Of a stretch of 64,000 bases of DNA, positions 43,146-54,170 are shown piece after piece. The notes below the pieces were generated by a model. It saw nothing but the letters and a program-made list of their open reading frames with translations, was not told the origin of the DNA and ran no database searches. A program made the position numbers and the translations under genes. Positions within the stretch are counted from its first letter, which is position 1. Each line of letters opens with the position of its first letter. Source of the stretch: Hyaloraphidium curvatum (taxonomy: Eukaryota; Monoblepharomycota; Hyaloraphidiomycetes; Hyaloraphidiales; Hyaloraphidiaceae); the NCBI GenBank assembly GCA_025558095.1, contig JAIVFI010000010.1, forward strand, positions 248,001-312,000. Direction: 5' to 3'.

Positions 43146-44903
43146 ATGTCCCTGGACCTGCTTGCCGAGCTCGATGATCTCGATGGAGGAGACGAGGAAG
43201 AGGTCGATGAGCTGCCGGTCGCCAACGGGCTCAAACGGACCCACGACGACATGGAGGGAGAGGGAGAGGGCGGAGACGAAGACATGTCGGACGACGACGA
43301 GGAGGCAGAGGCGCGGAAAAAGAACCTGGAGGCCCAGCTCACGGAGAAGCTGAAGGGCGCGGACGACGTCAAGACGGTCGCGAAGCTCCTGAACTCGAAG
43401 AACTTCCAGGAAACGCTCAAGGTGCGCCAACGATGCGTCGGAACTTCGCCGTTCACCCCTGACGCGCGGGCCGGCAGAAAATGGAGCACTTCAAGTCGAT
43501 TCCGCGCCTTCCTGAGCACAACACTGGACCCGTGGAGGACGATCCGGAGTACAAGCTGATAGTGCACGCCAACAACCTCATCTCGGACATTGACAGCGAG
43601 GTCCTCGTGGTGCACAAGTTCCTCCGCGATCAATACGCGCCTCGTTTTCCGGAGCTGGAGCAGCTGGTTCCCAGCCCGTATGACTTTGCCCGCGCCATCA
43701 AGGCGATTGGCACGGAGCCGGACGTGACCAAGGCGGACCTCCGGGCGGTCTTGCCGCCCGCAACGGTCATGATCATCTCGGTCACGGCGACCACCACGAA
43801 CGGGAAACCGCTTCCGTCCGAGAAGCTGCAGAAGATTTTCGAGGCGGTGGACATGCTGGTGGCGCTCGAGGACGCGAAGCGAAAGATCTACGAATACGTG
43901 GAGTCGCGCATGGCCTTCCTTGCGCCCAACATGACGATCCTTGTCGGGGCGTCGACGGCGGCGAAGCTCATGGGCGCGGCGGGAGGGTTGACGGCGCTGT
44001 CAAAGATCCCCGCGTCGAACCTGCAGGTGATTGGAGCCAACAAGAAGACCAACACCGGGCTTTCCGTCCTGGGACAGGAGCGGCACCGTGGCTTCATCTA
44101 TTACTCGGATCTTGTGTTGGACGTGCCCGCGGAGTTCAAGATGAAGACCACGAGGGTGCTGGCGGCAAAGTGCACCCTCGCGGCGCGGATCGACGCCGTC
44201 CGGGAGGCCGCGGACGGTCACCAGGGCCAACGCTTGCGGGAGGAGGTGGAGAAGAAGATCGAAAAGATGCTGGAGCCTCCGCCGGGGAAGAGCATCAAAC
44301 CTTTGGCGGCGCCAATCGAACGGACCAGCAAGAAGCGCGGGGGGCGGAGGGTCCGCAAGATCAAGCAGCAGTACGTCATGACCGAGGTCCGCAAAGCGGC
44401 GAACCGGATGGCGTTCAACGTTGCCGAGGACGAGGCGTTGTACATGGACAGCACCGAGGGCTTGGGGACCTTGGGCAACACCGGCAAAGTGCGGATGAAC
44501 GCGGACGAGCGGGTCAAAGGTTTGTCCCGTGTGACGCGGCAGTCCGAAAGAATGACTGATCTTTGCATTTGCAGTGAAAGTGAACGAGAAGAAGCACAAG
44601 CTGCTCAAAGTGCCAAGCACCTCGAAACCGACTTCCGGCCTGGCTTCTTCGATCGCATTCACCCCTGTACAGGGCATTGAGCTGGCGAACCCACAGGCCA
44701 ACGAGGAACGCCTGAAGCAGCTAAACGACAAGTACTTCAGCGGCTTCCAGAGCTACATCAAGGTCGGGAGCGGCACTCTTCCGGGATCGACAAGCTCGGC
44801 TCCCCCGGGGAGCATGGGACCGCCTCCGCCTCGGCCGCCAGCGGCTGCAGCACCTTCGAACGCCATGGGACCTCGTCCTCCGAGACCGCCGAAGCCGGCA
44901 TAG
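43146..44903 (+). CDS. PRP31: pre-mRNA splicing factor Prp31 (U4/U6.U5 snRNP)
   Basis: Three exons (43146-43421, 43478-44519, 44575-44903) encode 548 residues. The acidic N-terminus is followed by a coiled region and the Nop domain: MTILVGASTAAKLMGAAGGL, IPASNLQVIGA and RGFIYYSDLV, the surface that binds the U4 snRNA 5' stem-loop with 15.5K. The Prp31 C-terminal part (KIKQQYVMTEVRKAANRMAF, then KVNEKKHKLLK and TPVQGIELANP) is complete. The C-terminus is Pro-rich (GPPPPRPPAAAAP, GPRPPRPPKPA). It is needed for tri-snRNP assembly in the nucleus. The stop lies only 75 bp from the start codon of DUS3 on the same strand, so transcripts may overlap. Confidence 0.95.
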
Positions 44904-44978
44904 CTATGTATTCGGGCAATCACTCTGTGATCCCCTGGCGTCTGATCGTTAACGGCCCGTCCACAACAACCGTAAACA

Positions 44979-47045
44979 ATGGCTTCCTCCGCTCCGGAGT
45001 CGGGCGCAGGGGTGCCAGAGGCCTCTTCGACAACCAAACCGGCCATACCAATGGTATCTTCATACCGCGGGCTCGTGGCCCCGATCAAACCGGAGTTCAT
45101 CGTCCCGTTCGTCCCCCCACCTCTACCGGTGGACGGTGCAGGTCCCGCGGACTCGGGAGACCCGAGGGACCGGAAACGCGGGCCGGAGGACGATGAAGGC
45201 CGCAGCGGCGGCAACAAGCGCGGTCGGGGCGGCAAAGGCCAGGGATTCGGGGCGAGGAGGGAACGGACGATTGTCAAGTTCGAGGAGGTGAACCTCTGCT
45301 CCGCGGTCGCGTTCGGCCGGCCGTGTCCTCGAGGCGAGGGGTGCAAGTTCTCCCACGATGTCATGGAGTACCTTGCTTCGAAGCCGGAGGACCTCGGCGA
45401 CACGTGCCCGGCCATGGAGGCCTTCGGACGCTGCCCCGTGGGCGTGAAGTGCAGGTTCGCAAGGGCGCATACCAACATGGAGAACGGAGAGCAGACCGTC
45501 GTCGACGGAAAGGAGGATCAAAGCAAACAGATCCTCAACGCCAACACCACTCAGCTCCAAAAGGACGTGCGGAAAGGGGTGTACCCGCTCAAACGGGCCG
45601 CCGAAGCCGCGGCAGCCATTCAGGCGGAAAAGTCGGCGAAGAAGAAGGACGGTCCTGCCGCTCCATCGGGTGGCGCTGCTGCGATTGCGGCCGCCGCTGC
45701 TGCGCGGGCAGCGTCGGTGCAGGAACCCGCCGCCGAGGAGCAGGTGGACGTTCGGGAAGGTCGGCTGCGACCGCAGGAGAAGAAGCGTATCGATTTCCGC
45801 GGCAAGCTTTACCTCGCGCCGCTGACTACGGTCGGCAACATGCCCTTCCGGCGTATCTGCAAGGGCTTTGGTGCCGATGTGACGTGCTCCGAGATGGCCC
45901 TGGCCCTGAACCTGGTGCAGCAGGACAACAAGGAGTTTGCGCTCATCAAGCGTCACAAGAGCGAGGACCTGTTTGGCGTGCAGATCTGCGGGAACAACCC
46001 CGACGTGATGGCCAAGGCCGCGGAGATGCTCTCTGCCGACACCTACGGCATGAGCGTCGACTTCATCGACATCAACCTCGGCTGCCCGATAGACATGGTC
46101 TACGAAAAGGGCATGGGAAGCGCGCTCCTGGATCGGACCCAGCGCCTTTCCGAGATCGTCCGCTCCGTGGACTACGCTACCCCGCACCCGCTGACGTGCA
46201 AGATCCGCACCGGGGTCTTTTCGAACAAGCCAGTCGCGCACACGCTGGTGCCTTTGTTCGAAAGCTGGAACGTGCAGCTGCTGACGCTCCACGGGCGGTC
46301 GCGAGAGCAGCGGTACAGCAAGCTGGCTGATTGGTAGGCTGCCTTGTCGTGCTGGTTGCCGACGTCACCTCAACACTTCTACAGGGACTACATCGCAAAG
46401 TGCAACGCTAACCGCACGCCGGGCTCCAAGATGGCCTTCTTCGGCAACGGCGACGTCCTCTCGCACGAGGATTACTACGCCGACCTGGAAAAGAGCGGCG
46501 CGGACGGCGTCATGCTCGCCCGCGGCGCCCTCATCAAGCCCTGGCTCTTCACCGAGATCAAGGAGCGCCGGGTGTGGGACATCAGCAGCCGGGAGCGGTT
46601 CGACATGATGTGCGACTACGCGCGCTACGGCCTCGAGAGCTGGGGCACCGACTCGATGGGGATCAACACCACGCGGAGGTTCCTGCTCGAGTGCTGCTCC
46701 TTCTTCTACCGGTACATCCCCGCGGGGCTGCTCGAGGTGCTGCCGCAGAGGATGACGGAGCGGCCGCCGCGCTTCCGGGGGAGGGACGAGCTGGAGACGC
46801 TCATGGCGAGCAACAGCGTGGAGGACTGGATCAAGCTGGTGAACAGGATACCCCTCTTGGGCAAGGCCCCCGAGGGATTCAGGTTGGTACGATTACGGCG
46901 CTGTGGCCGACAACAACCTGACGCCTCCTGCAGGTTCGAACCCAAGCACAAGTCAAACGCGTACGCGATGACGGCCGAGGAAGTTGCCGCCCTCTCGGCG
47001 CGCGGGGTAGCCCCGCCTGCGGACGACGATGAGGCCGAGGGCTGA
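44979..47045 (+). CDS. DUS3: tRNA-dihydrouridine(47) synthase Dus3
   Basis: Three exons (44979-46333, 46385-46882, 46934-47045) encode 654 residues. Two CCCH zinc fingers lie near residues 108 and 150 ([20 protein letters not shown] and [18 protein letters not shown]). The flavin-binding TIM barrel follows: [51 protein letters not shown] with the catalytic cysteine, [28 protein letters not shown] and FFGNGDV. The C-terminal helical domain is complete. Dus3 reduces U47 in the tRNA variable loop and also acts on some mRNAs. An Ala-rich linker near 225-255 is peculiar to this copy. Both introns are 51 nt. Confidence 0.95.
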
Positions 47046-47084
47046 ATGGTTCAGGAAGGGAATCAATAGATTGAATTACACGCA

Positions 47085-48676
47085 TTAGATCTCTGGCAGC
47101 TTGTTCGTTTCCGACGGCAACGGTAATCGGATATGGTAATCCGCTGGAAGAGCGTTTGAGCGCGGAGAAGCAACCAAGCGGCCAGAGACACCCACGTCCG
47201 TTCTGGGTGATGTAGCGCACCCACGGGAACGCCTGGTACCCGCTCTTCTCGACCACCTTCAGGTACCTGACCTGGATCCCCGACACGGTGAAGTAGGGGA
47301 TCTCGTACCGGACCACGATCGGCGGCCGCTTGTTTGGGTCCTCCGACTTGACCGACGGCAGCCCAAAGTGCGCGCGCATGAGGTACTCCCTCCCCCCTTG
47401 GAACTGCTTGATCTTCCAGACGAACGAGTTGCTCTCGGGCGCGTACGACACGGAGCCGATGGTCGATTTGAACCTCGGCGTGTCGGCGTCCTCGGGCACC
47501 GGCACCACGATCTCGACGTTGTTGGCCGTCGACCGGCGCTTGAACTGCGCCTTGGCCTTGACCATGAACTCTATCCGCGAGCCCGGGTGGGACTCGATCA
47601 CGGCCTCGCACCAGATCAGCGGCTTGACCTGGGTGTTGAGCCGGTAGCTCATGAGCTCGAACTCGCCGTCGGGGGGGATGAAGGAGATGGTGCGGTCCGT
47701 CTCGAAGCGCGAGAGGCGGACGCACTGGTGGAACTTGACGTCCTCCATCTCGATGGATTTGCCGCCCTTGGCCCCGTTGGCTGGTGGGCCGTCAATGGCC
47801 GAAGGAGAGTGCCCCGCGCCGGGCAACCCACCCTTGTCCGCCTCGAACACCACCTTGTCGTTCAGACCCAGCCGCAGCTCCGGCATCCCGCTCAGGTACG
47901 TCTTCATCTTCACCGACCCCACGATCTCGCTCCGCAGCACCGTGCCGCTGGCGTTGGCCAGCAGGTTCACCGACTCGATCACGTCCAGGAACACCTCGTT
48001 CTTGCGGTACCGGATCCCCTCGGACCGCCACGAGACCGCGCTGGTGACGGCCGATGGTGGTCGGACCACGTCCGTTTCGAGGCGGTAGAACTCCTGCGTG
48101 ATGTACCTGGCGGCGACGGGCCGCGGTCAGGTTGAGGTTCCGGGGTCCATACGGAGGCCACGCACTCCTTCAGGATGTTTGTCTCCGTCGTCTGCGGGTA
48201 TCCAAAGTCCATCATTTCGTCCAGCAGCTCGTAGATGACAACGAAGTTGTCCCTAATCGACTCCTCCTCCAGCTCCTTGAAGTACTCGACAAAGACCTGC
48301 CGGGACGCGCCGTCAGGGCCCGCACGCGCCGGGCGGCGGCCAGCGGGCGCGCACATTGATAAGCTTGTGAAGGAAGGCGAAGATGGCCGCGGCGTTGGAG
48401 TTCTTCTTTGTGACGGCGACGAAGTAGACGCCGTTGTGCAGCACGTAGAGGTAGTGCACGCCGTCCTCGGACGTCAGCACCGGCGTCGGCACCTCGCCGT
48501 CCTCCTCCTTCTCCATGAGCAGCGGCATGAACCTGTCGAACGCCGACATCTTTTGGGGCGTGAGCGGCGGCGGGGAGCGGACGCGCGAAGGGGCCCACGG
48601 GGATGTCGCCGCGGTAGTTGCGGGCGATGAGCGACTTGCCCTTCGCGTCCAAGACACTGATAGCGCTCGCGACCAT
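47085..48676 (-). CDS. APM1: AP-1 clathrin adaptor mu subunit
   Basis: Five exons (48676-48599, 48549-48355, 48296-48166, 48106-47196, 47143-47085) encode 457 residues. The longin half has SVLDAKGKSLIARNYRGD, FMPLLMEKEEDGE and YFKELEEESIRDNFVVIYE. The mu homology domain has AVSWRSEGIRYRKNEVFLDV, SGMPELRLGLNDK, DVKFHQCVRLSRFETDRTIS and GYQAFPWVRYITQNG. Close match to mu1 rather than mu2 is seen in DEMMDFGYPQTTETNIL. The last exon adds DYHIRLPLPSETNKLPEI. A Gly/Pro-rich loop of about 25 residues is inserted after DKVVFEA. It recognises tyrosine-based sorting signals at the trans-Golgi and endosomes. Its end is 39 bp from the DUS3 stop (convergent). Confidence 0.95.
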
Positions 48677-48970
48677 GGCGGCGGCGCCGCGGCTTTGCCG
48701 CAGGCCGGGGAGCGAGGGGCTCGGTGTTTCGTGTCGGGTGGTCTAAGCGAGCGATTTTAGGTGGACGATTTTGTTCGGGTCAAGGGTCTGCCCGCGATAC
48801 CATTTTTTGCCCTAGAATCGGCGGCTCCAATCCCAGCCATCGACGCGCCGCCTGACCGACGCCCTTCCGAATCTCCGCGGTCGTACGCCCGCCGATGGGC
48901 GCCCCGTGCCTCCGCGGGCCTCCGCGGCGCGCGCCGCTATCGGCGTAATGCGCGCCCGCCGGCCGACGGA

Positions 48971-50636
48971 ATGACGACGGCGTTGACGCGGCTCGGCCTC
49001 CAACGCGCCCCGCCGCCGGCACGCGACCTCCCGGCGGCACCCGCCCCGGCGCCCGCACACGCCGCGGCCGGGCCGCGCGAGCCGGATTTCATCTTCCCGG
49101 ACTCGCCGGCGCTGCCCGCCGGCCTCGGCGAGGACTCGCCCACAACCGCCGTCGACGATGGCCAGCTGCCCCCTTCAAAGATCGCGTTCCGCGACCCGCC
49201 CGGGATCGGCGGCCGTCCGCTGCGCGCCCTCGATGCCGCCCTGGCGGAGGAGCTTGTGCTGGCCGCTGAGGCCCGCCACAACCGCTCCGTATCTTCGAAC
49301 TCGTCGGCCTCCAACAAGTCGGCGAGCTCCACCGGCAGCGGCCCGCTTCCCCAGATAAGGGTGCAGCCGAAGCAGCGTCGCTTCGGGCCCGGTCTGGTGC
49401 ACTACCAGCTGCTCAGCAACATAGGTGGGAGGGGGCCGGTTGTGAGGCTTCTTGCCAGTGGCCAACGCTTCACCAGGCGGCGTCGAGGACATCTCCTTCC
49501 TCTTCTACGGCCGGCACATCCCCACCGGCGACGAGGTCACCCTCAAATACACCGACCTCGGCATCTCTTCCACACCCGAGCTGCTGGACAGCATGATTGT
49601 GGGCGCCCCTCGCAAACCTTGCCGAGTTTCGGCTAATCCTGCTACCGCTCCGATAGGCCAGCATCCGGAACGCCTTCCTCTGTCAACACGAATACATCCT
49701 CCCTTACCTCTGTTCCTATGTCGAAGATGGCTGCCTGTGGACGGTCTCGCCGCCCGTGCGCGCGGGCTCGTGCCGCAGCCTGCTCGAGGAGCACTTCCCC
49801 GGCGGGTTCGGGGAGGTCACGGTCGCCACCATCCTGCGCAAGCTGCTCCTGGCGCTGTCGTACATGCACGATAACTCGATGGTACACAAGTGGGTCCGTG
49901 CTAAGCCTCGTCTTGTGCTGCGGACCAACGCGCCCGCGCCCCAGCGACATCCGCGCCGCCAACATCCTCATGGACATCACCGGCGAGATCCGCGTCACCG
50001 GCCTGCACTCCGTCTCGCACCTCCAGGGCCCCGGCCACCTCCGTCGCACCGCCTTTTCCCCGCCCGGCTCCAGCTTCGAGCACGCGGCCCCCGAGATCCT
50101 CGCCCAGGCCGACGTCCACGACGAAAAGGCCGATCTGTATGCCGTCGGCATTACCGCGCTCGAGCTGGCGTACAACAGGACGCCGTTCGACGGGTGGCCG
50201 CCGCTCAAGGTGCGCCGAGCTCGCAGCACGATTGGGCCAGCCCGCGGTCCGCTCATTCTTCCGATCCCCGGCAGATCCTGCTGTGCAAGATGAAGTACCC
50301 CTGCCCGCCGCTGGCCACGGGCAAGGAGATGCCCGCCGAGTTCCACGACTTTGTCGAGCAATGCCTCCAGCGCGACCCCTCCAAACGGTGAGCCGCGCCC
50401 GTCCATGGTCCCCTCCCATGCCCACCCGCTGACCTCCCCGCAGCCCCTCCGCCCGCGCCCTCCTCAACCACCCCTTCCTCCGCGGCGCCAAGGGCAAGAG
50501 CCACCTCGAGAAGCACGTCGTCCGCCCCACGGGCATCCGCGAGCGGCACGAGCGCGCCGCGCGGGCGCACAAGGAGGAGGGGAGGAGGAGCCCCGGCAGG
50601 GAATCCGGGAGCCCTTCGAGGCCGCCTACGGCGTAG
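48971..50636 (+). CDS. STRAD-like pseudokinase
   Basis: Six exons (48971-49424, 49477-49598, 49657-49889, 49945-50209, 50275-50387, 50444-50636) encode 459 residues. Residues 1-145 are disordered. The kinase fold lacks a glycine loop (LSNIGGVEDISFLFYG), keeps a lysine in TGDEVTLKY, has VHNDIRAANILM in place of HRD, and replaces DFG by TGL in RVTGLHSVSHL. HAAPEILAQ and KADLYAVGITALELAYNRTPF follow. The TGL/SGL exchange and the ADLYAVGITA pattern are those of STRAD, the pseudokinase that activates LKB1 in animals. Missing DFG aspartate argues against catalysis, though ATP may bind. A partner kinase is not in this window. The STRAD label is by motif; a divergent STE20 pseudokinase is the alternative. 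Confidence 0.78.
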
Positions 50637-50642
50637 GCGGCC
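50620..50642. repeat. perfect 9-bp inverted repeat at a gene end
   Basis: The arms ggccgccta and taggcggcc are separated by cggcg. The right arm contains the TAG stop codon of the STRAD-like gene. It lies between this gene and the inverted peroxiredoxin relic and could mark a rearrangement point or a 3'-end hairpin. Confidence 0.7.
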
Positions 50643-50674
50643 CCTGTATCGCTTTGAACACGCTGCGTCCGCAA

Positions 50675-50766
50675 CAACGCACGATGCCCGGGAACGGTGA
50701 ACAGGACCGTCCGCTTTCCGCTGAAGAAATTGCGAATCTTCACGAGCGCATGTCCCGCCCTGTTCC
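50675..50766 (-). pseudogene. inverted relic of peroxiredoxin-5 exon 2
   Basis: Read on the minus strand, this segment aligns with exon 2 of the peroxiredoxin gene at 56046-56131. It includes the tail of the preceding intron (ggaacagggc-ggac) and the following donor (catcgtgcgttg against cattgtgcgttg). The translation keeps FFSGKRTVLFTVPG against FFKGKRTVLFAVPG. About 14 nt are missing near the start of the exon, and the exon with the peroxidatic cysteine is not found beside it, so it cannot encode an enzyme. It carries splice-site flanks, so it arose from genomic DNA and not from a processed mRNA. Confidence 0.8.
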
Positions 50767-50982
50767 AAAAGTACAGAAGATTAGAATCGATGGCATTTCG
50801 GGGTGTAGCACGGGTCCTTGCCATCATTTTGGTCCGCCGAGACCGAAACCGTTGCCTCAAGTGGCACCAGCTTCAAGGCAAAGGATGGCAACGGCACAGG
50901 AATAGTCGCCGGCCCATGTGAAGCCGGAAAGGCGCTCCCAAGCAGCTCCCGGCGGCCATCGATCACACCATTGCTGCACAGG

Positions 50983-51523
50983 TCAGCCCCACGCGGGGGT
51001 GAGGCAGTAATTCACCACGAGGTCGCCCTTCGAGTCGCGGAAACACTGCCGCAAAGTCAGCAGGTGAGGCAAGGCACGAGAAAGGGGACCTACCCTGTGG
51101 AGGTTGCCGATGTCCTCGTCCGGCGACGGGGCAAAGGCGCTGTTGACGTACAGGAACTATTCCCCGGTCGGTACCGCGTTACAGAGCTACGACGGAAGGC
51201 AGGAACCAACCAAAGCATCGTTGGGCCCCACGCCGAGCTGCTTGCGCACGAAATCGGCCACCGTACCGAACCGGTGGGAGGCAGCGATCCGGAAGAAGGA
51301 CTGCTTGAGGATCGGCGCGTTTCCCGTGGGGCGGAGGTGCACGACGACTGGTTCGGGCGGTCAGCATGCGCGTCTTTCGGGGCCGTAACGCGTGGCGCGG
51401 CGGACCTTTGGGGGGCTGCGAGGGTTGCGGAGGGTTCGCGGTGCCGCCCGCGGGGAGGAGCGGGGAGGCCACCGGCGGGGACGAGGAGACGTCGGCATCG
51501 ACGAGAGGTGTCGGAGAGGCCAT
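50983..51523 (-). CDS. ATG12: ubiquitin-like autophagy protein Atg12
   Basis: Four short exons (51523-51406, 51347-51211, 51156-51094, 51045-50983) join to 126 residues. After a Pro/Ser-rich leader of about 40 residues comes the ubiquitin fold: [58 protein letters not shown] and [13 protein letters not shown]. The protein ends exactly at the terminal glycine that Atg7 and Atg10 activate for conjugation to Atg5, so no processing is needed. The Atg12-Atg5 conjugate acts as the E3 for Atg8 lipidation. The exons are too small to appear as a long open frame. It lies between a pseudokinase and a lipid acyltransferase gene, with no evident functional link. Confidence 0.95.
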
Positions 51524-51956
51524 TCCAGGATCGGAAGAGGGGAATAGACGCGTCTGCGTCGTTCTCACGCGCGCTCTTGATTGGCCGCCGCCGGCCGTGA
51601 TCGGGAAGCGCGCATGCGGATCGACGCGTGATCAAACATTGGCTATACCGGCGAGGGGGCCAAGCGGCGCCAAGCGGCGTGAAACTGCTCCATCAACCTT
51701 GCAGGTGCGTCCTTTACATGATGTTCCATGCGATTGTGGAGAAAAGCGCGGCGAGGATGAGAAAACCGAGACATTTGCACGTCAGTCTTACGAACAGGAT
51801 GACGAGCCAGAGTTATACCCAAATTGATGAGCCAACACTACCTTGGGCTATCTGGGACCGTCGGAGGACGTGCTGGATTGGCTCTGACATTCCGCGCCTT
51901 CCAGGACACACACTTGATGATCAATTGTTTCAGACAAGCGCCACGAATACAATACT
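51524..51956. other. intergenic, no gene seen
   Basis: 433 bp between the ATG12 start and the acyltransferase stop. Part of it is AT-richer than its surroundings (about 51700-51950). I see no coding exon, only the probable ATG12 promoter and the 3' UTR of the acyltransferase. Confidence 0.5.
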
Positions 51957-53969
51957 TCACACTGCCTTCACGACGCGCGGCCTCGTGGCCTCCGTGGATC
52001 GGTGCGGCACGCCGCTAGAAAGGCGCGGCGAGCGGTCGTCCGGGTCAGCTGCGGGCGCGGGATCGCGCTGTCTGACCGTCGACGACCCCGTGCGAACCGT
52101 TGAAGACACCGTGCGCCTGTCTTCGTCCTCGCGCGGCCTGTCGCCATCCAAGCCCGAAAGCTTCGTCATGTCCGAGAGCCGATTCGACCCGCTCGGCGTC
52201 CGCTTGCGCCCGCCGCCAAGCACACCGCCAACAAAGCCCAGGAGGCCCGATGGGACGCGCTTCAGCATCTCGAGCGGATCCTGCGCCTTCCTCGCCCTTT
52301 CCTCCATCATCTGCTGGTGTCTGTCAAAGGGGACCGAGTTACAAAAGAAAACGCAATCCGCACAATCTTGAACTCACAACTTCCTGTCCCGATACCAAAC
52401 GCGCCACGACCAGTATTCGGTCCTGCGCGAGTTGGCGTCCCCAAAGCGTTGCGACAGCCGCGAGTAGTTTCGCCAGGTGTCGATGACCTTTCCGACTTGA
52501 GCGACAACCACGGCGCCGCTCGTGATTCCGAACTCTTCCCTCGCGATGAGCGCCTGGTTCCGCATGTCCACGTCCTCTCCCATCCCCTCGGCATCGGCGA
52601 GTTCCTCCGCGCCCAAGACGCCCTTGCTGGAGGGCTGCGCAAAGTCTCGCAGGCTGCCGAAAGACTGAGAACGCTTGAGCCGGCGCATGAGCTTTTGGCG
52701 CGTGTACTGCGCCTGGAAGCGGCGCTTGATCCCCTCCCCCATGGTCTGCTGCCCCGTCTCCATCAGCTTCTCCCGCTTCTCGCGCGCGGGGCCGCCGTGC
52801 TTCATGTAGCCGTCCCAGGACAGGTTCTTGAGCCCGGCGCGGTTCGAGATGTCCGTCTTGACGCGGTACGCAAAGTCGGTGACGGACTCGTTTGCCCGGC
52901 GCGTCGTCGGAGGCAGGTACCAAACGTCGGCGTCCAGCCCCCAACGCGTCATCAGATACAGGATGTGCGAAACGAAGGTCTGCTCCCGCGTGTGCCTGTT
53001 CAAACTGCGAATGAGACAACTGGGACCGGCCAAGAAGAAGTCTGTCGACGCACCAGTACGGGTCAAGCCTGGTCTTGTCGTACTTGATGGCGACCGGGCA
53101 GACGTAGGCACCGTCGTATTCGAAGGCGCCCTTGTGGAAAAGAACCGTCGCTTCGTTCGACACGCAAGTGCCCTCGGGAAAGATGAGCAGAGGCGAGCGG
53201 CCGGGGTCGTAAACGTGCTCCCTCATCCTGCAAGGCCGGACCAGTCAGAGCAGTCGGCAACGATGAACCGGACCCGAGCCCACTTTTTCACGAGCGCGAT
53301 GCGGTCGTTCTTGATTTTGCGCTCAAAGACCAGCGACCCGTTGAGCCGCAAGATATACTTCTGGAACCATCCCATGAGGCCCCCTTGCTTCTGCATGATG
53401 ACCGCGTGCGGGAACTCGTGCGAAGAGAGCACGAGAAAGTCGATGAAGGAGGTGTGGTTCGAGACAAAGAGAGAGGGCCTGTTCTTCAGCAGCGGTTTCT
53501 CTCCGTGGAACCGGATGCTGGAGCCGAAGGACCGAACGAAGCCTTTGCAGTAGAAGGTGAAGAGCCATCTTTCGCCGGCTTTGGATCCGGCCAGCAAGAC
53601 GAACGGCAGCATGAGGAAGAAGAGGAGCGTGTGTCCAAGAAGGATGATCATCCGCCACGGGAACAGTATCACGTAGCGGATGATCCAGGAGCCGACGACG
53701 AGGGGCAAATCGGGAGTCCAGCGGTCCACCCAGCGGCGAGGCTTGGGCTGGAAGCACGCCGTGAACTGGTCCTGCACGATGGCCTGCGCCGCAAACGACA
53801 TGAAGGCCAGGCCATCTTCGAGCGCAAACACAGGCGAGGCTTGGGTCCGCGTGTGGGAGCGCTCGATGGTCGAGTGGAGCTCGGACACGGTGTCGCGGCC
53901 AAAAACGGCGGGCTCGGGGGGAGTAACGGCATCGGCGGTATAGCCGCCTCGGAGACGCGGCGAGTCCAT
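51957..53969 (-). CDS. GPAT3/4-type glycerol-3-phosphate acyltransferase
   Basis: Four exons (53969-53284, 53227-53054, 53004-52378, 52320-51957) encode 616 residues. Two hydrophobic helices near residues 95-140 (WIIRYVILFPWRMIILLGHT, LLFFLMLPFVLLAG) anchor it in the ER. The four acyltransferase blocks are present: NHTSFID (catalytic His/Asp), GSLVFER, FPEGTCVSNEATVLFHKGAF and CPVAIKYD. The order, and the motif DVWYLPP with AGLKNLSWDGYMK, match animal GPAT4/AGPAT6 and their fungal relatives better than LPA acyltransferases. It probably acylates glycerol-3-phosphate at sn-1 or lysophospholipids. The C-terminal 160 residues are basic and disordered. Confidence 0.9.
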
Positions 53970-54170
53970 CGTGCCGCTGATCAGCAGGGGGGCATGGTTG
54001 CGTGTTTCTTTACAGACGCCACGAGACCGCCGGGCACGACGCCGCGCCAGACCTTTGAGGCAATGATTCAGCTATATTGCACAACTAGAACGCATCGACA
54101 ACGGCGGCCGACCGTACATGATGATTCCACAGGATGATCAAACCCACACAAATCGTCCATCAAGTGTGCC

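Noticed and set aside
50818-51600. A 260-codon plus-strand frame over ATG12
   Set aside because: It is antisense to the four small ATG12 exons, which have clear homology and phase.
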